Assembly (NCBI GenBank): GCA_019083985.1
Contig: JAHRCV010000004.1
Location: 142,758 to 206,757, forward strand
Reading direction: 5' to 3'
DNA from: Rhizobiales bacterium TNE-4
GTDB lineage: Bacteria > Pseudomonadota > Alphaproteobacteria > Rhizobiales > Beijerinckiaceae
Length of the DNA stretch: 64,000 nt
The notes beneath the pieces were generated by a model. It was not told where the DNA came from and did no database searches. It saw only the letters and a program-made list of their open reading frames with translations. Shown piece by piece: positions 46,115 to 55,515 of the stretch (position 1 is the first letter of the stretch; each line of letters opens with the position of its first letter). Made by a program: the position numbers and the translations under genes.

Positions 46115-46986
46115 CAGCCTCCTCCGATTTTCGCGCGCGGCTTCACCGTAAACCCATCGTAGTTGCGCCCGGTGTCTATGACGCGCTGACGGCGTCCATG
46201 GTGGAGAGCGCCGGTTTCGACGCCTGCTATCTCTCCGGTGCGGCGATCGCCTATACAAAATTGGGCCGGCCCGACATTGGCCTCGTCTCCATGGCGGAAG
46301 TAGCCGATACGCTGAGCCATATTCGCGAACGTGTGACAATCCCCATTGTCGTCGATGCGGATACAGGCTTCGGTAATGCGCTCAACGTCCAACGGACCGT
46401 GCGCGTGTTTGAGCGTGCGGGCGCAACCGCCCTCCAACTCGAAGACCAGACCTTTCCGAAACGCTGCGGCCATCTGTCTGATAAGGGTGTGATCCCAGCC
46501 ACTGAAATGGCGGGAAAAATCCACGCGGCTGTCGATGCACGTGCCAATGATCAAACGCTCATCATCGCGCGTACGGATGCGGTCGCGGTCGAGGGGTTCG
46601 AGCGTGCGATTGAACGTGCGCACCTCTATGCACAAGCCGGTGCCGATATGCTCTTCATCGAAGCGCCGAAAACACGTGAGGAATTGAAGCGTGTTGTCGA
46701 AGCCTGCGGCCCATCGATCCCGCTGATGGCCAATATGGTCGAGGGCGGCATGACGCCGATCGTACCTGCGCATGAGCTCGAGGCAATCGGCTTTTCCTTC
46801 GTGATCTTTCCGGGTGGGATCGTCCGCGCGATCGCGAAAGCCGCGCAGGATTTCTACGGCCTCCTCAAGCGCGATGGTACGACGGATGCTTATCGCGACC
46901 GCATGTTCGATTTCGCTGGCATCAATAAATTGCTTGGCACTGCGGCTATTCTTGAACGCGGTAAGGCCTATGAGGAGCAAGCGTGA
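46111..46986 (+). CDS. Isocitrate lyase/PEP mutase-superfamily C-C lyase (PrpB-like), copy 1
   Basis: 291 residues, TIM barrel. Mg2+ motif VDADTGFGN (Asp82, Asp84) and the lyase motif FPKRCGH with the catalytic Cys119. The cysteine means a lyase (2-methylisocitrate or 2,3-dimethylmalate lyase, or oxaloacetate decarboxylase-like) and not a phosphonate-forming mutase. It cleaves a 2-hydroxy-dicarboxylate-like compound into two smaller acids. A second member with the same motifs is the counterpart in the opposing operon (62146-63009). Confidence 0.88.
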   Translation: MTASSDFRARLHRKPIVVAPGVYDALTASMVESAGFDACYLSGAAIAYTKLGRPDIGLVSMAEVADTLSHIRERVTIPIVVDADTGFGNALNVQRTVRVFERAGATALQLEDQTFPKRCGHLSDKGVIPATEMAGKIHAAVDARANDQTLIIARTDAVAVEGFERAIERAHLYAQAGADMLFIEAPKTREELKRVVEACGPSIPLMANMVEGGMTPIVPAHELEAIGFSFVIFPGGIVRAIAKAAQDFYGLLKRDGTTDAYRDRMFDFAGINKLLGTAAILERGKAYEEQA

Positions 46987-48728
46987 TGCGTAGCGTTATT
47001 GACCCCGTCACGCTCGCCGTTCTCAAAGGGCGACTTGAACAAATCGCCGACGAGATGGATGCAACCCTCTACCGGTCGGCCTTCAACCCGATCATTGCCG
47101 AGGCGCGCGATGCTTGTCACGGCCTCTACCATGCCGAAACAGGCGCAACCCTTGTGCAAGGTACAACGGGCCTGCCGATTTTCGTTGGTGCCATGGCCTT
47201 CGCTGTGAAAGCCGTGATCGACAAGGTGAAGCGTGAAGGCGGGCTGGAAGAGGGCGATATCTACCTTTTCAACGATCCTTACGAAGGTGGCACGCATCTC
47301 AATGATTTTCGCTTGGTGCAGCCGATCTTCCGCGATGGCAAACTTTTTTGCTGGCTCGCCTCTGTCGGTCATTGGCTTGATATTGGCGGCAATGTTCCGG
47401 GCGGGTTCAATGCGCGCGCGACTGAGAGCTTTCAGGAAGGCGTCCGCATTCCACCAATCAAACTCGCATCAAAGGGCGTGATTAACCAGGACATCCTCGC
47501 CATTCTCGCTGCCAATAGCCGTGTACCACAATCAAATTATGGCGATCTCAACGGCCAGTTGAACGCGCTCGATCTCGGCACCAAGCGATTGCATGAATTG
47601 CTTAAAAGCTATGGTGATGATGTGGTAATGAGCGCGCTCGACGCCTTTACACAGCGCGCCGAAACGCTGATGCGTGAGACTATCACTGCGCTTCCTGATG
47701 GCGTCTATCATTTCGAAGACAAGCTCGACAATGACGGCGTGGTCGACGAACCGCTGACCATCGCTCTTGATCTCACGATCAAGGGCGACACGATGATCCT
47801 CGATTTTTCGCGCTCCTCGGCTCCATGTGCCGGGCCACTCAACATTGCTCGCTCTACGGCAGTCGCGTGCTGCTATGTTGCGCTCAAACATGTGTTCACC
47901 GATGTGCCTGCCAATGCCGGTTGCCTTGCGCCGATCACATTCGTCATTCCGGAGACGACGCTTCTTGGCGTATCACCCCCCAAACCGGTCGGTGGCTATA
48001 CGGAAACGATTTTGCGCGTGATCGGTGTTGTGTTTGGTGCGTTAGGCCAAGCCATGCCGGAGCGGGCGACCGCAGCCCCCTTCGGAACCATCAATGCCCT
48101 ATCGATTGCTGGCCACCGCGGCGATGGCAGTCGCTATGTGATGTTCTCCTTCTTTGGGGGCGGGCTTGGCGGCAATCCGGAAACCGACGGCCTGAACCAC
48201 GGCAACAATCCCATTTCGATGGCGACCATTCCGCCGGCTGAGATTTTGGAAGCGTCCTATCCAGTCATGTTCACGCAATGGGCGCTACGACCCGACAGTG
48301 CGGGTGCAGGGATGCATCGCGGCGGTCTTGGTGCCATCTATGAAATCGAAGCCCTGTCGCCGACAGGTGCTGATGTCTTCCTCCTTGGCGAGCGTGGCAA
48401 GTTTGCGCCTTTCGGCGTCAATGGCGGCACGCCTGCTGCCTTGAATGAATTCCATTGGCAGACCGATGAGGGCGAGAAGACGCCGCCCATGGCATCGAAA
48501 ATCGCCGATGTGAAAATCAAGCGGGGGCAACGTGTGCGGCTACAATCACCGGGCGGCGGTGGCTGGGGATCGCCTTTGACGCGTGATCCCGTCCGTGTCG
48601 CGCGCGATGTACGCCTTGGCTATGTCAGCCCAGAAGCAGCACGCGCACATTATGGCGTCATCGTGGATACCGATGGCACGTTGGACGAAGCAGCGACACG
48701 CGCCTTGCGCAAGGAGTTGGCAGCATGA
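46986..48728 (+). CDS. Hydantoinase/oxoprolinase subunit B (HyuB family)
   Basis: 580 residues from ATG 46986, adjacent to the lyase stop (TGATG); GTG 46983 is the alternative. Motifs: RSAFNPIIAEARD, NDPYEGGTHLNDF and GHWLDIGGNVPGG, which carry metal ligands in this family. With HyuA it forms an ATP-dependent complex that opens a cyclic amide (N-methylhydantoin, 5-oxoproline, lactam) or, in other branches, carboxylates ketones. The carboxylases usually have a third subunit, absent here, so ring opening is more likely. Confidence 0.9.
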   Translation: MRSVIDPVTLAVLKGRLEQIADEMDATLYRSAFNPIIAEARDACHGLYHAETGATLVQGTTGLPIFVGAMAFAVKAVIDKVKREGGLEEGDIYLFNDPYEGGTHLNDFRLVQPIFRDGKLFCWLASVGHWLDIGGNVPGGFNARATESFQEGVRIPPIKLASKGVINQDILAILAANSRVPQSNYGDLNGQLNALDLGTKRLHELLKSYGDDVVMSALDAFTQRAETLMRETITALPDGVYHFEDKLDNDGVVDEPLTIALDLTIKGDTMILDFSRSSAPCAGPLNIARSTAVACCYVALKHVFTDVPANAGCLAPITFVIPETTLLGVSPPKPVGGYTETILRVIGVVFGALGQAMPERATAAPFGTINALSIAGHRGDGSRYVMFSFFGGGLGGNPETDGLNHGNNPISMATIPPAEILEASYPVMFTQWALRPDSAGAGMHRGGLGAIYEIEALSPTGADVFLLGERGKFAPFGVNGGTPAALNEFHWQTDEGEKTPPMASKIADVKIKRGQRVRLQSPGGGGWGSPLTRDPVRVARDVRLGYVSPEAARAHYGVIVDTDGTLDEAATRALRKELAA

Positions 48729-50785
48729 GCGCGCATGGCAAAATCATTGGCGTCGATGTTGGCGGCACCTTTACAGATCTCTTCTATTTTGACGAAGCGG
48801 CGCGACGTTTCCAAACGGCGAAAGTGCCCTCCAATCGCGGCGACGAAGCCGTCGGCTTTCTCGACGGACTGAAGACACTCGGCACCATTGCTGATTTTTC
48901 TTCTATCGTGCATGGCACAACAGTGGGTACCAATGCACTGTTAGAGCGCAAGGGTGCACGCACCGGGCTCATCACCACGCGCGGCTTCCGTGATGTCCTT
49001 GAGATGCGCCGCCGCGATCGACCCAAGACATGGGGGTTGTGGGGTGAGTTCATCCCTATCATCGATCGCGATCTCCGGTTTGAAGTTGATGAGCGCGTGC
49101 TTGCCGATGGGAGCGTCCGTACGCCTGTCGATCTTGCTGCTGTTCAAAACGCGGCCCGACAGTTGATCGCCAAGGGCGCGCAAGCCGTTGCCATCTTCTT
49201 CATCAATGCCTATGCCAATGATAAGAATGAGACGCGCGCGGTTGAAGCCGTACGCGCCATCTGGCCGAACGACGATGTCGTCGCGTCTTCCGAAATCCTG
49301 CCCGAGATCCGCGAGTTCGAACGTGTTTCAACGACCGCTCTCAACGCCTATCTGCAGCCGGTTGTCGGCTCTTATCTGGGTAAGCTGCAGGACGCCCTCG
49401 ATAGCGAAGGCTTCAAGGGCACATTCCATATCGTGCAATCGAATGGCGGCGTCATGTCGACCAAGACGGCGCGTCGTCTCCCGGTGCGCACGGCTTTGTC
49501 GGGCCCTGCGGCGGGAGTGATCGCGGCGGCAGCGATCGCCAAGACCGCTGGCTTTCCCAATGTCATTACCGGCGATCTCGGCGGGACATCGTTCGATGTC
49601 TCACTGATTGCCGATGGCCGCTCCGTTCTCGCGGCACAAACGACCATTGATTTCGGTCTCGTCATCCGCACGCCGATGATCGAGATCTCGACGATTGGTG
49701 CAGGTGGCGGCTCCATCGCTCATGTCGACAAGGGCGGCTTATTGCAGGTCGGCCCGGAAAGCGCAGGATCGCGGCCGGGACCCGTCTGTTATGGACAGGG
49801 CAATGACAGGCCGACGCTAACGGATGCAAACGTCGTGCTCGGCCGTATCAATGCTGACCGACCGATTGGCGGCAAGCTCGCGCGGCTTGATGTGGACGCC
49901 GCTAAAGCCGCCATCGCCAAGCACGTCGCCGAACCGCTTGGCATTGACACGATGGCGGCGGCAGAAGCGATTGTGCGCGTGGCCAATGCGCGTATGGCAG
50001 GCGCGATCCGTCTTGTCTCAATCGAACGCGGACACGACCCGGCGAATTTCACGCTGATGCCATTTGGCGGCGGCGGGGCGCTTCACGCGGGCGCATTGGT
50101 GCAAGAGGTCGGTTTGCAATCAGCTTTGGTGCCGCGGTTCCCTGGCATCACATCGGCGCTGGGTTGCGTCATCGCTGATCTCCGGCATGACCAAGTGCGC
50201 ACGGTTAATCTGATGCTTGATGCGCTTGATGCTGCAGCACTTGACCGATTGATGGTGAGCGAAGGGTTAGCGGCCAAACGTATCGTTGCGGACGCAGGCG
50301 TCGCGGTCGAGCGTATTGATATCGTCTATGAGCTCGACATGCATTACATGGGGCAGACGCACACGATCGCCGTACCGTTGCCTGTGACATTGAAAGACGG
50401 CACGACAGGAATCAGCGCCGCCATCATCCGTACGGCTTTCGAGACCGCGTATCGGGCCTCATTCAGCCGCCTATTGCCGGGCATTGCGATGCGCATCGTC
50501 ACACTGCGGACGGCTGCAATCGGCCGTCGGCCGTCTTTTGATCTCGCCGCGCTGGCACCGCCGCCGGGCGCCACGCTTGAAGCGGCCGCGCGCGGCACAC
50601 GCGCGATCTGGTTTGGCACAGGCTGGCGGGATGCAAGCATCTGGTCGCGCCTTGACCTGCCGGTTGGTGCAGTCGTTGCAGGGCCTGCGGTTCTTGAACA
50701 GGCGGATGCCACCACCATCGTCGATCCCGGGCTCAGCGCGCGTGTGGATGCGCTGGGCAATGTGATTTTGGAGCGCACACCATGA
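48725..50785 (+). CDS. Hydantoinase/oxoprolinase subunit A (HyuA family)
   Basis: ATP-binding subunit, 686 residues, with the actin-like N-terminal phosphate motif GVDVGGTFTDLFY at 9-21, GTTVGTNALLERKGART, and GDLGGTSFDVSL with GAGGGSIAHVDKGG in the second half. The start overlaps the HyuB stop (ATGA). The order B then A is the reverse of many hyu operons. Phosphorylates the amide oxygen of the substrate to drive hydrolysis. Confidence 0.92.
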   Translation: MSAHGKIIGVDVGGTFTDLFYFDEAARRFQTAKVPSNRGDEAVGFLDGLKTLGTIADFSSIVHGTTVGTNALLERKGARTGLITTRGFRDVLEMRRRDRPKTWGLWGEFIPIIDRDLRFEVDERVLADGSVRTPVDLAAVQNAARQLIAKGAQAVAIFFINAYANDKNETRAVEAVRAIWPNDDVVASSEILPEIREFERVSTTALNAYLQPVVGSYLGKLQDALDSEGFKGTFHIVQSNGGVMSTKTARRLPVRTALSGPAAGVIAAAAIAKTAGFPNVITGDLGGTSFDVSLIADGRSVLAAQTTIDFGLVIRTPMIEISTIGAGGGSIAHVDKGGLLQVGPESAGSRPGPVCYGQGNDRPTLTDANVVLGRINADRPIGGKLARLDVDAAKAAIAKHVAEPLGIDTMAAAEAIVRVANARMAGAIRLVSIERGHDPANFTLMPFGGGGALHAGALVQEVGLQSALVPRFPGITSALGCVIADLRHDQVRTVNLMLDALDAAALDRLMVSEGLAAKRIVADAGVAVERIDIVYELDMHYMGQTHTIAVPLPVTLKDGTTGISAAIIRTAFETAYRASFSRLLPGIAMRIVTLRTAAIGRRPSFDLAALAPPPGATLEAAARGTRAIWFGTGWRDASIWSRLDLPVGAVVAGPAVLEQADATTIVDPGLSARVDALGNVILERTP

Positions 50786-51396
50786 AGCATGACGTTCCCG
50801 CCGCACGCACCGCTTTGCTGATTGTCGACCTTCAGAATGATTTTCTTGATCCCAAGGGTGCCTATGGCCGCAGCGGGCAAAGTGCCCCGGCAATTGCCGC
50901 TTTGCCTGCGCGGATCAAACCGCTCGCCGATGCGCTACGCAAGAAGGGCGGATGGATCGTCTCGACGCAGTTCACTCTGGTTCCTGCCAAAGATGGCGAA
51001 CCCTTGATCTCGCCGCATCTCAAGCAATTGCGGCCCTTCTTGAAAAAAGGTGATTTCTTGCCCGGCAGCTGGGGACATCAACTGGTCGATATGTTGCAAC
51101 CAGCCGATCTCATTGTCGAGAAAATCGCCTACTCAGCCTTCTATATGACGCGCATGGAATGGGTGCTGCGCAAGACCGGCATTGAAAAGCTCTATGTCTG
51201 CGGCATCGTCACCAATGGTGGCGTTGCGTCGACCGTGCGCGATTGCCATGTGCGTGATTTCGAGACGGTGGTGCTGGAAGATGGCTGTGCCGCTTTCAGC
51301 GAAGAGACACACAAGACGGCGATTGATGCGCTGCGACCGGTATCGCCCGTGATGACAATTGCCGAAGCCATCAAAGAGATCGAAACGCTCGCCTAA
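50782..51396 (+). CDS. Isochorismatase-fold protein lacking the catalytic cysteine
   Basis: 204 residues of the cysteine hydrolase/isochorismatase superfamily. Catalytic Asp16 (LIVDLQNDF) and Lys114 (VEKIAYSAF) are in place. The nucleophile position in the G-x2-T-x2-C motif reads GIVTNGGV: Gly147 replaces cysteine. True isochorismatases (EntB, PhzD) also lack this cysteine, whereas amidases (nicotinamidase, N-carbamoylsarcosine amidase) need it. So an amidase call by homology alone is unsafe. It is the last gene of the rightward operon; its stop abuts that of the convergent amidohydrolase. Confidence 0.85.
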   Translation: MKHDVPAARTALLIVDLQNDFLDPKGAYGRSGQSAPAIAALPARIKPLADALRKKGGWIVSTQFTLVPAKDGEPLISPHLKQLRPFLKKGDFLPGSWGHQLVDMLQPADLIVEKIAYSAFYMTRMEWVLRKTGIEKLYVCGIVTNGGVASTVRDCHVRDFETVVLEDGCAAFSEETHKTAIDALRPVSPVMTIAEAIKEIETLA

Positions 51397-52785
51397 TCAA
51401 GCGAGCGTGCGACGCTGAAAGCGGCCCGTGCCAATGGCTGTATCGTCCAAAACGCCGTCGCGCATCACGAAGCGCCCGCGCACGAGCGTGTGTATGACAC
51501 GACCTTTCAACGTCCAGCCTTCATAGATCGAATAACCCGCCGATGAGATCACCTTATCGCGCCCGACGGTCCAGACGGCATCGGGGTCGACAATGGCGAA
51601 GTCGGCATCAAGACCCGGCGCGATGCGCCCCTTGGCATGCGATAAGCCCATAATGTCAGCGACATTCGTTGCCGTCAGTTCGGCGATGCGCTCCAGCGGG
51701 ATGGCGCGGCGGTGATAGCCTTCGCTCATCAAAATGGGCAGCAATGTTTCAAGACCCGGGCAGCCGGGTGAGGCATTCCAGATGCCGCCATTCTTACTCG
51801 TGAGATCACGATGAATATGGTCGGTGCCGATCGTGTCGAACGTACCGTCAGCAATCGCTGCCCAGAGATAATCGCGATCTGATGCTGTGCGCAACGGCGG
51901 ATTGATCTTGCCGATATCCCCGCCTTCCCAATCAATGTCATGCGTCAGATAATGCGGGCAGGTTTCAAAGAAGACATCCGCTCCGGCATCACGCAGGCGC
52001 AGACCCGCATCAAGCGCTTCGGCTGAACTTGTATGTACGACGTAGAGCGGCGCACCGGCCTGCCATGCAATATAGGCCGCGCGCTGCACCGCATCGGCTT
52101 CCACGAAGGGCGGGCGTGAATCATTCCATGTTTTGAGACCACCCTTGCCATCGGGATCAGCGGCTTTGACACGTTCACGTAGAGTCCATGCAAGCTCAAT
52201 CGTCTCAGGATGCGGGCAGACCATGCCGCCATTCTGCGCGGCAGCTTCAGCGAGACGATAAAGAAAGCCATCATCAATATCAGGCAACCCAAGCCGCGCG
52301 CCTTCGCCACCCCGATTGTTCATGAAGATCTTGAAGCTTGGGACACCATCGCGGCTCACATAATCCGGCACACCCTTGAGCTGATCTTCCGTCGAGATCA
52401 CGAAATGATAGCCGAAATCGATGCGTGCACCGTCTTCTGTGACCTTGCGCACATCATCAAACACGGTGTCGTAAGGCTCTGTCGCCATGAGATAGGGGAT
52501 GAAACACGTCACGCCGCCCGCCGCTGCAGCGGCTGTCTCACCATCAGCATCCTGCTTTTCACGCGGACGAGAGATGTCCTTGCCATGACCGAGATGCAAA
52601 TGCGGATCAATGGCACCGGGCATGATGACAAGCCCAGTAACATTGATCGATTGTGCATCGAAGAAAGTCCCTGGCGCAAGAATGGCAGCAATTTTTCCAT
52701 TCTCAACTGCAATGTCACACGCGGTGAACCCATCGCCCGGAAGGATCGCGCGGCCGCCGCGGAGTACGCAGGATGAAGCGGTCAT
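51397..52785 (-). CDS. Cyclic amidohydrolase (dihydropyrimidinase/allantoinase/dihydroorotase superfamily)
   Basis: 462 residues, with a complete binuclear zinc site: H-x-H in GAIDPHLHLGH, a lysine to be carbamylated in SFKIFMNN, histidines in CPHPET and VHTSSAEA, and the aspartate in GTDHIHRD. It hydrolyses a cyclic amide, imide or ureide C-N bond. It is closer to the hydantoinase/allantoinase type than to dihydroorotase. It is the last gene of the leftward operon; its start overlaps the stop of the MmgE/PrpD gene by four bases. Confidence 0.9.
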   Translation of the reverse strand: MTASSCVLRGGRAILPGDGFTACDIAVENGKIAAILAPGTFFDAQSINVTGLVIMPGAIDPHLHLGHGKDISRPREKQDADGETAAAAAGGVTCFIPYLMATEPYDTVFDDVRKVTEDGARIDFGYHFVISTEDQLKGVPDYVSRDGVPSFKIFMNNRGGEGARLGLPDIDDGFLYRLAEAAAQNGGMVCPHPETIELAWTLRERVKAADPDGKGGLKTWNDSRPPFVEADAVQRAAYIAWQAGAPLYVVHTSSAEALDAGLRLRDAGADVFFETCPHYLTHDIDWEGGDIGKINPPLRTASDRDYLWAAIADGTFDTIGTDHIHRDLTSKNGGIWNASPGCPGLETLLPILMSEGYHRRAIPLERIAELTATNVADIMGLSHAKGRIAPGLDADFAIVDPDAVWTVGRDKVISSAGYSIYEGWTLKGRVIHTLVRGRFVMRDGVLDDTAIGTGRFQRRTLA

Positions 52786-54152
52786 GGTATTCTCCGTGAC
52801 AGGATTTTGGTCAATTCATCGAGCGTGGCCCCCCGCTCAATCGAATAACCCCATGTGATGAGATCGTCTGCCGTACCCGGGCGCAAAGCGCGTTTCACAT
52901 TGGCGCGGAATTTCTGCAGCACAGCTTCGTCACCGGCCGGGCGACTGGCATTGCCATAAACGTCGTCGATACGGATCGAGCGTGTCGACCCATCGGTAAG
53001 TTTGACAATCAGTTCAGCCTCAAAAGCATGCGGGAAGCGATGCGGCTCGAGCTTCTCACAACGCATCCGGTTCGCAAGCGCAGTCACCTTGTCATCAGTA
53101 CGGCGCGTGAATGTTTCGAGATCGACACGGCCATGAACAAATTGCTCAGCAACCACGATCGGCAGGCTCCAACGCGCGGCATGCCCATCGCGCGGATTGA
53201 GCTTAATCTCCCATGGATCACAGACGATGGGAGCAGCCCCTTCGGCAATCCGTAGCACCATCGTATCGATCGCGGCGACACCGACACCTTGCTCGGTGAG
53301 AAGGCGCGCGCCTTCAACGAAGGAGTGCAGATAATGACAGGATGGCACGAATTTAAACGCAGCGTCATTGACGTGCCAGACCGATCCGAAATTTTCCAAT
53401 TCGCGTGCAAACCGTTCAGCGCCAATCCCCTCAGCGGTGAAGGCCGCGAAAAGGCCACGCGAGCCTTCAAAGGCCGTCTCCGGTCCGCCCATTCCCGCTT
53501 TCGCCAATTGGGCCGCAATCAACCCCGCATGAGCGGCCCAACCTGGATGCATGGATTTGACGCTCGACCCGTTCGACAAGAATTCGAACACGCCCGAGGC
53601 TTGGCTGAGCGCAATGCCCATCGCGGCAACAGCTTGATCGTCATTCGCGCCGATCACATCGGCCGCAATCATGGCCGCAATCATCGACCCCGCAACCGAA
53701 GTGATCTGGAAGCCGCGGCGTTGAAAACCGCCTTGCGCCGCAAGACCGATGCGGATCATCGCCTCCCAGCCTTTGATGTAACTTGCCAGCATCGCTTCGC
53801 TTGAACTGCCAGAGGCTTGCGCTGCTGCGAGAGCGGCGGGCAAAAGGACAGCACTGCCATGGACGATTGAGGCCGTATGCGTGTCATCAAATTCAAGCGA
53901 GTGAATGAGCCCACCATTGACGAGCGCCGCGTCTGAAGCCGACGCCATTTTACCATTGGCCAGCAGAATAGCAGAGCCCGGTGCTAAATTGTCAGCAAAA
54001 CGCCGATAAGCCTCGCCTTGATCCAGTGTGGAAGCCGCAAGCCCCACACCCAAGGCATCAAGCACATGCAAGCGTCCTGCATTGAGCACTTTGACGTCAG
54101 CGAGTGGACGGGCAGAGCGCCATTGCGCAACGAGGACGCGAGCGAGACTCAT
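52782..54152 (-). CDS. MmgE/PrpD-family hydro-lyase, copy 1 (conserved active site)
   Basis: 456 residues. The usual active-site motifs of the family are present: LEFDDTHTASIVHGS (Asp89-Asp90, His92, His98) and SVKSMHPGWAAHAG (Lys199, His202, His208). Family members dehydrate 2-methylcitrate, decarboxylate cis-aconitate or epimerise iminodisuccinate. Here it is sandwiched between a cyclic amidohydrolase and an FAD dehydrogenase, so hydration of an unsaturated dicarboxylate or tricarboxylate is plausible. Starts overlap stops on both sides. Confidence 0.88.
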   Translation of the reverse strand: MSLARVLVAQWRSARPLADVKVLNAGRLHVLDALGVGLAASTLDQGEAYRRFADNLAPGSAILLANGKMASASDAALVNGGLIHSLEFDDTHTASIVHGSAVLLPAALAAAQASGSSSEAMLASYIKGWEAMIRIGLAAQGGFQRRGFQITSVAGSMIAAMIAADVIGANDDQAVAAMGIALSQASGVFEFLSNGSSVKSMHPGWAAHAGLIAAQLAKAGMGGPETAFEGSRGLFAAFTAEGIGAERFARELENFGSVWHVNDAAFKFVPSCHYLHSFVEGARLLTEQGVGVAAIDTMVLRIAEGAAPIVCDPWEIKLNPRDGHAARWSLPIVVAEQFVHGRVDLETFTRRTDDKVTALANRMRCEKLEPHRFPHAFEAELIVKLTDGSTRSIRIDDVYGNASRPAGDEAVLQKFRANVKRALRPGTADDLITWGYSIERGATLDELTKILSRRIP

Positions 54153-55513
54153 GAGCGTTGTAATTCCTCTGCTGCGACTATGCCGGCGATGCGGCCAAGC
54201 GCTATGGCTGACAAAAGCCCATTGCCGGACGCGTAACCCAGCGCACCTGCACGACCTGAGATACCGGCGGCTGCACCGCCGCCTGCAAACAGGTTCGGGA
54301 TTGGCTGACCTGACTTTGCAAGCACGCGTGCATCGCGATCAATCCGCAGTCCGCCTTGCGTATGGAAAAGGCCCGGCGTGACGCGGCAGACATAGAAAGG
54401 CGCTTTCAAAGCACCAAGCCCGAAATCTTTGCGGCCAAAACGATCCACACTTTGACCTGACACGGCTGCATTATAGAGCGCAACTTCATGCGCCACAGCT
54501 TCAGGATCAAGATCCATCAGTCGTGCAGCGTCCTCGATCGTATCGGCCTTTTTGACACCGCCAAATTTGACGAGCTCCATGAACTCTTCTTCCAGTGCAG
54601 CGATATCGAAGATTTTCTGATCAAAAATGGCGTAAGCATATTCACCTTGCGCGAGAACGATACGTGCATAGCCCGAATAACCGGTGCTCTCGTCGCCAAA
54701 CCGCTTTCCGTCCGCACCTACAAGAATGCCGCCTTTCTCGATTGTCGTCCAAGACAACAGGCTTCCATGCGGATAGGCAACAGCGGCATAACCCTGATAG
54801 GCCGCCATATTCGCAAAATCAGCGCCCACCTCTTCGCCCCAGCGAATGGCTTCACCGGTTGAGCCACGAGCCCCAAAATATTGTGCACCTGCAATTTCAG
54901 GGCAGTAGCGTTTCACAAGTTCGGGATCACCCGCGAAACCATTGACGGCCAGAATTGTCTTGCCCGCCCGGATCTCACTCATGCCTTCGGCTGTCCGAAT
55001 GCGCGCACCTTTCACAGCACCATCTTCGAAAATAAGTCCTTCAACCGCGTTGCCAACGGCCAGCGGGATATCGCGCTCTTCGACAAAGCGGAGAAGATCG
55101 TCGACGAGATCCTGACCGCGACGTGACACGGGTGCATGCAGGCGCGGCACGGAATGGCCGATATGCTTATAGGCGGTGATGAGCGCCATGCGCGCGCCCA
55201 GCGTATCGATCAGCCATTCGATCGTCTCGGCCGAAACTTCGGCGAGGCGCTCAACGAGCGCGAGATCGTCTGTTTCTTTCGCAATGCCCATCAGATCGCG
55301 GACATAGGTTTTCGGATCATCCGTGATCCCAGCCTCCCGTTGGAAGCGCGAATTGGCTGCTGGGACCGAACCTGTCGACAGTGAGGAGTTGCCACCCGGA
55401 CGATCCATTTTTTCGACGATGGCAACGGAAGCGCCCGCATCATGCGCAGCAATGGCAGCCGCCAGACCGCAGGCACCAGCGCCAATCACGAGTACATCGA
55501 CATCGTTCGACAT
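54149..55513 (-). CDS. FAD-dependent dehydrogenase, fumarate reductase/tricarballylate dehydrogenase type
   Basis: 454 residues. FAD-binding GAGACGLAAAIAAHDAG at 11-27, GGNSSLSTG for the pyrophosphate region, and the C-terminal TQGGLRIDRDARVL typical of fumarate reductase-like flavoproteins. ATG 55513 is preceded by GGGGGAG five bases upstream. It lacks a haem domain and a signal peptide, so it acts in the cytoplasm, probably introducing or reducing a C=C bond next to a carboxylate. It lies between two MmgE/PrpD genes. Confidence 0.88.
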   Translation of the reverse strand: MSNDVDVLVIGAGACGLAAAIAAHDAGASVAIVEKMDRPGGNSSLSTGSVPAANSRFQREAGITDDPKTYVRDLMGIAKETDDLALVERLAEVSAETIEWLIDTLGARMALITAYKHIGHSVPRLHAPVSRRGQDLVDDLLRFVEERDIPLAVGNAVEGLIFEDGAVKGARIRTAEGMSEIRAGKTILAVNGFAGDPELVKRYCPEIAGAQYFGARGSTGEAIRWGEEVGADFANMAAYQGYAAVAYPHGSLLSWTTIEKGGILVGADGKRFGDESTGYSGYARIVLAQGEYAYAIFDQKIFDIAALEEEFMELVKFGGVKKADTIEDAARLMDLDPEAVAHEVALYNAAVSGQSVDRFGRKDFGLGALKAPFYVCRVTPGLFHTQGGLRIDRDARVLAKSGQPIPNLFAGGGAAAGISGRAGALGYASGNGLLSAIALGRIAGIVAAEELQRS

Positions 55514-55515
55514 AG

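Noticed and set aside
46983..50785. HyuB/HyuA as an acetone or acetophenone carboxylase
   Set aside because: The additional small or epsilon subunits of those carboxylases are absent, and the context is rich in amide hydrolases.
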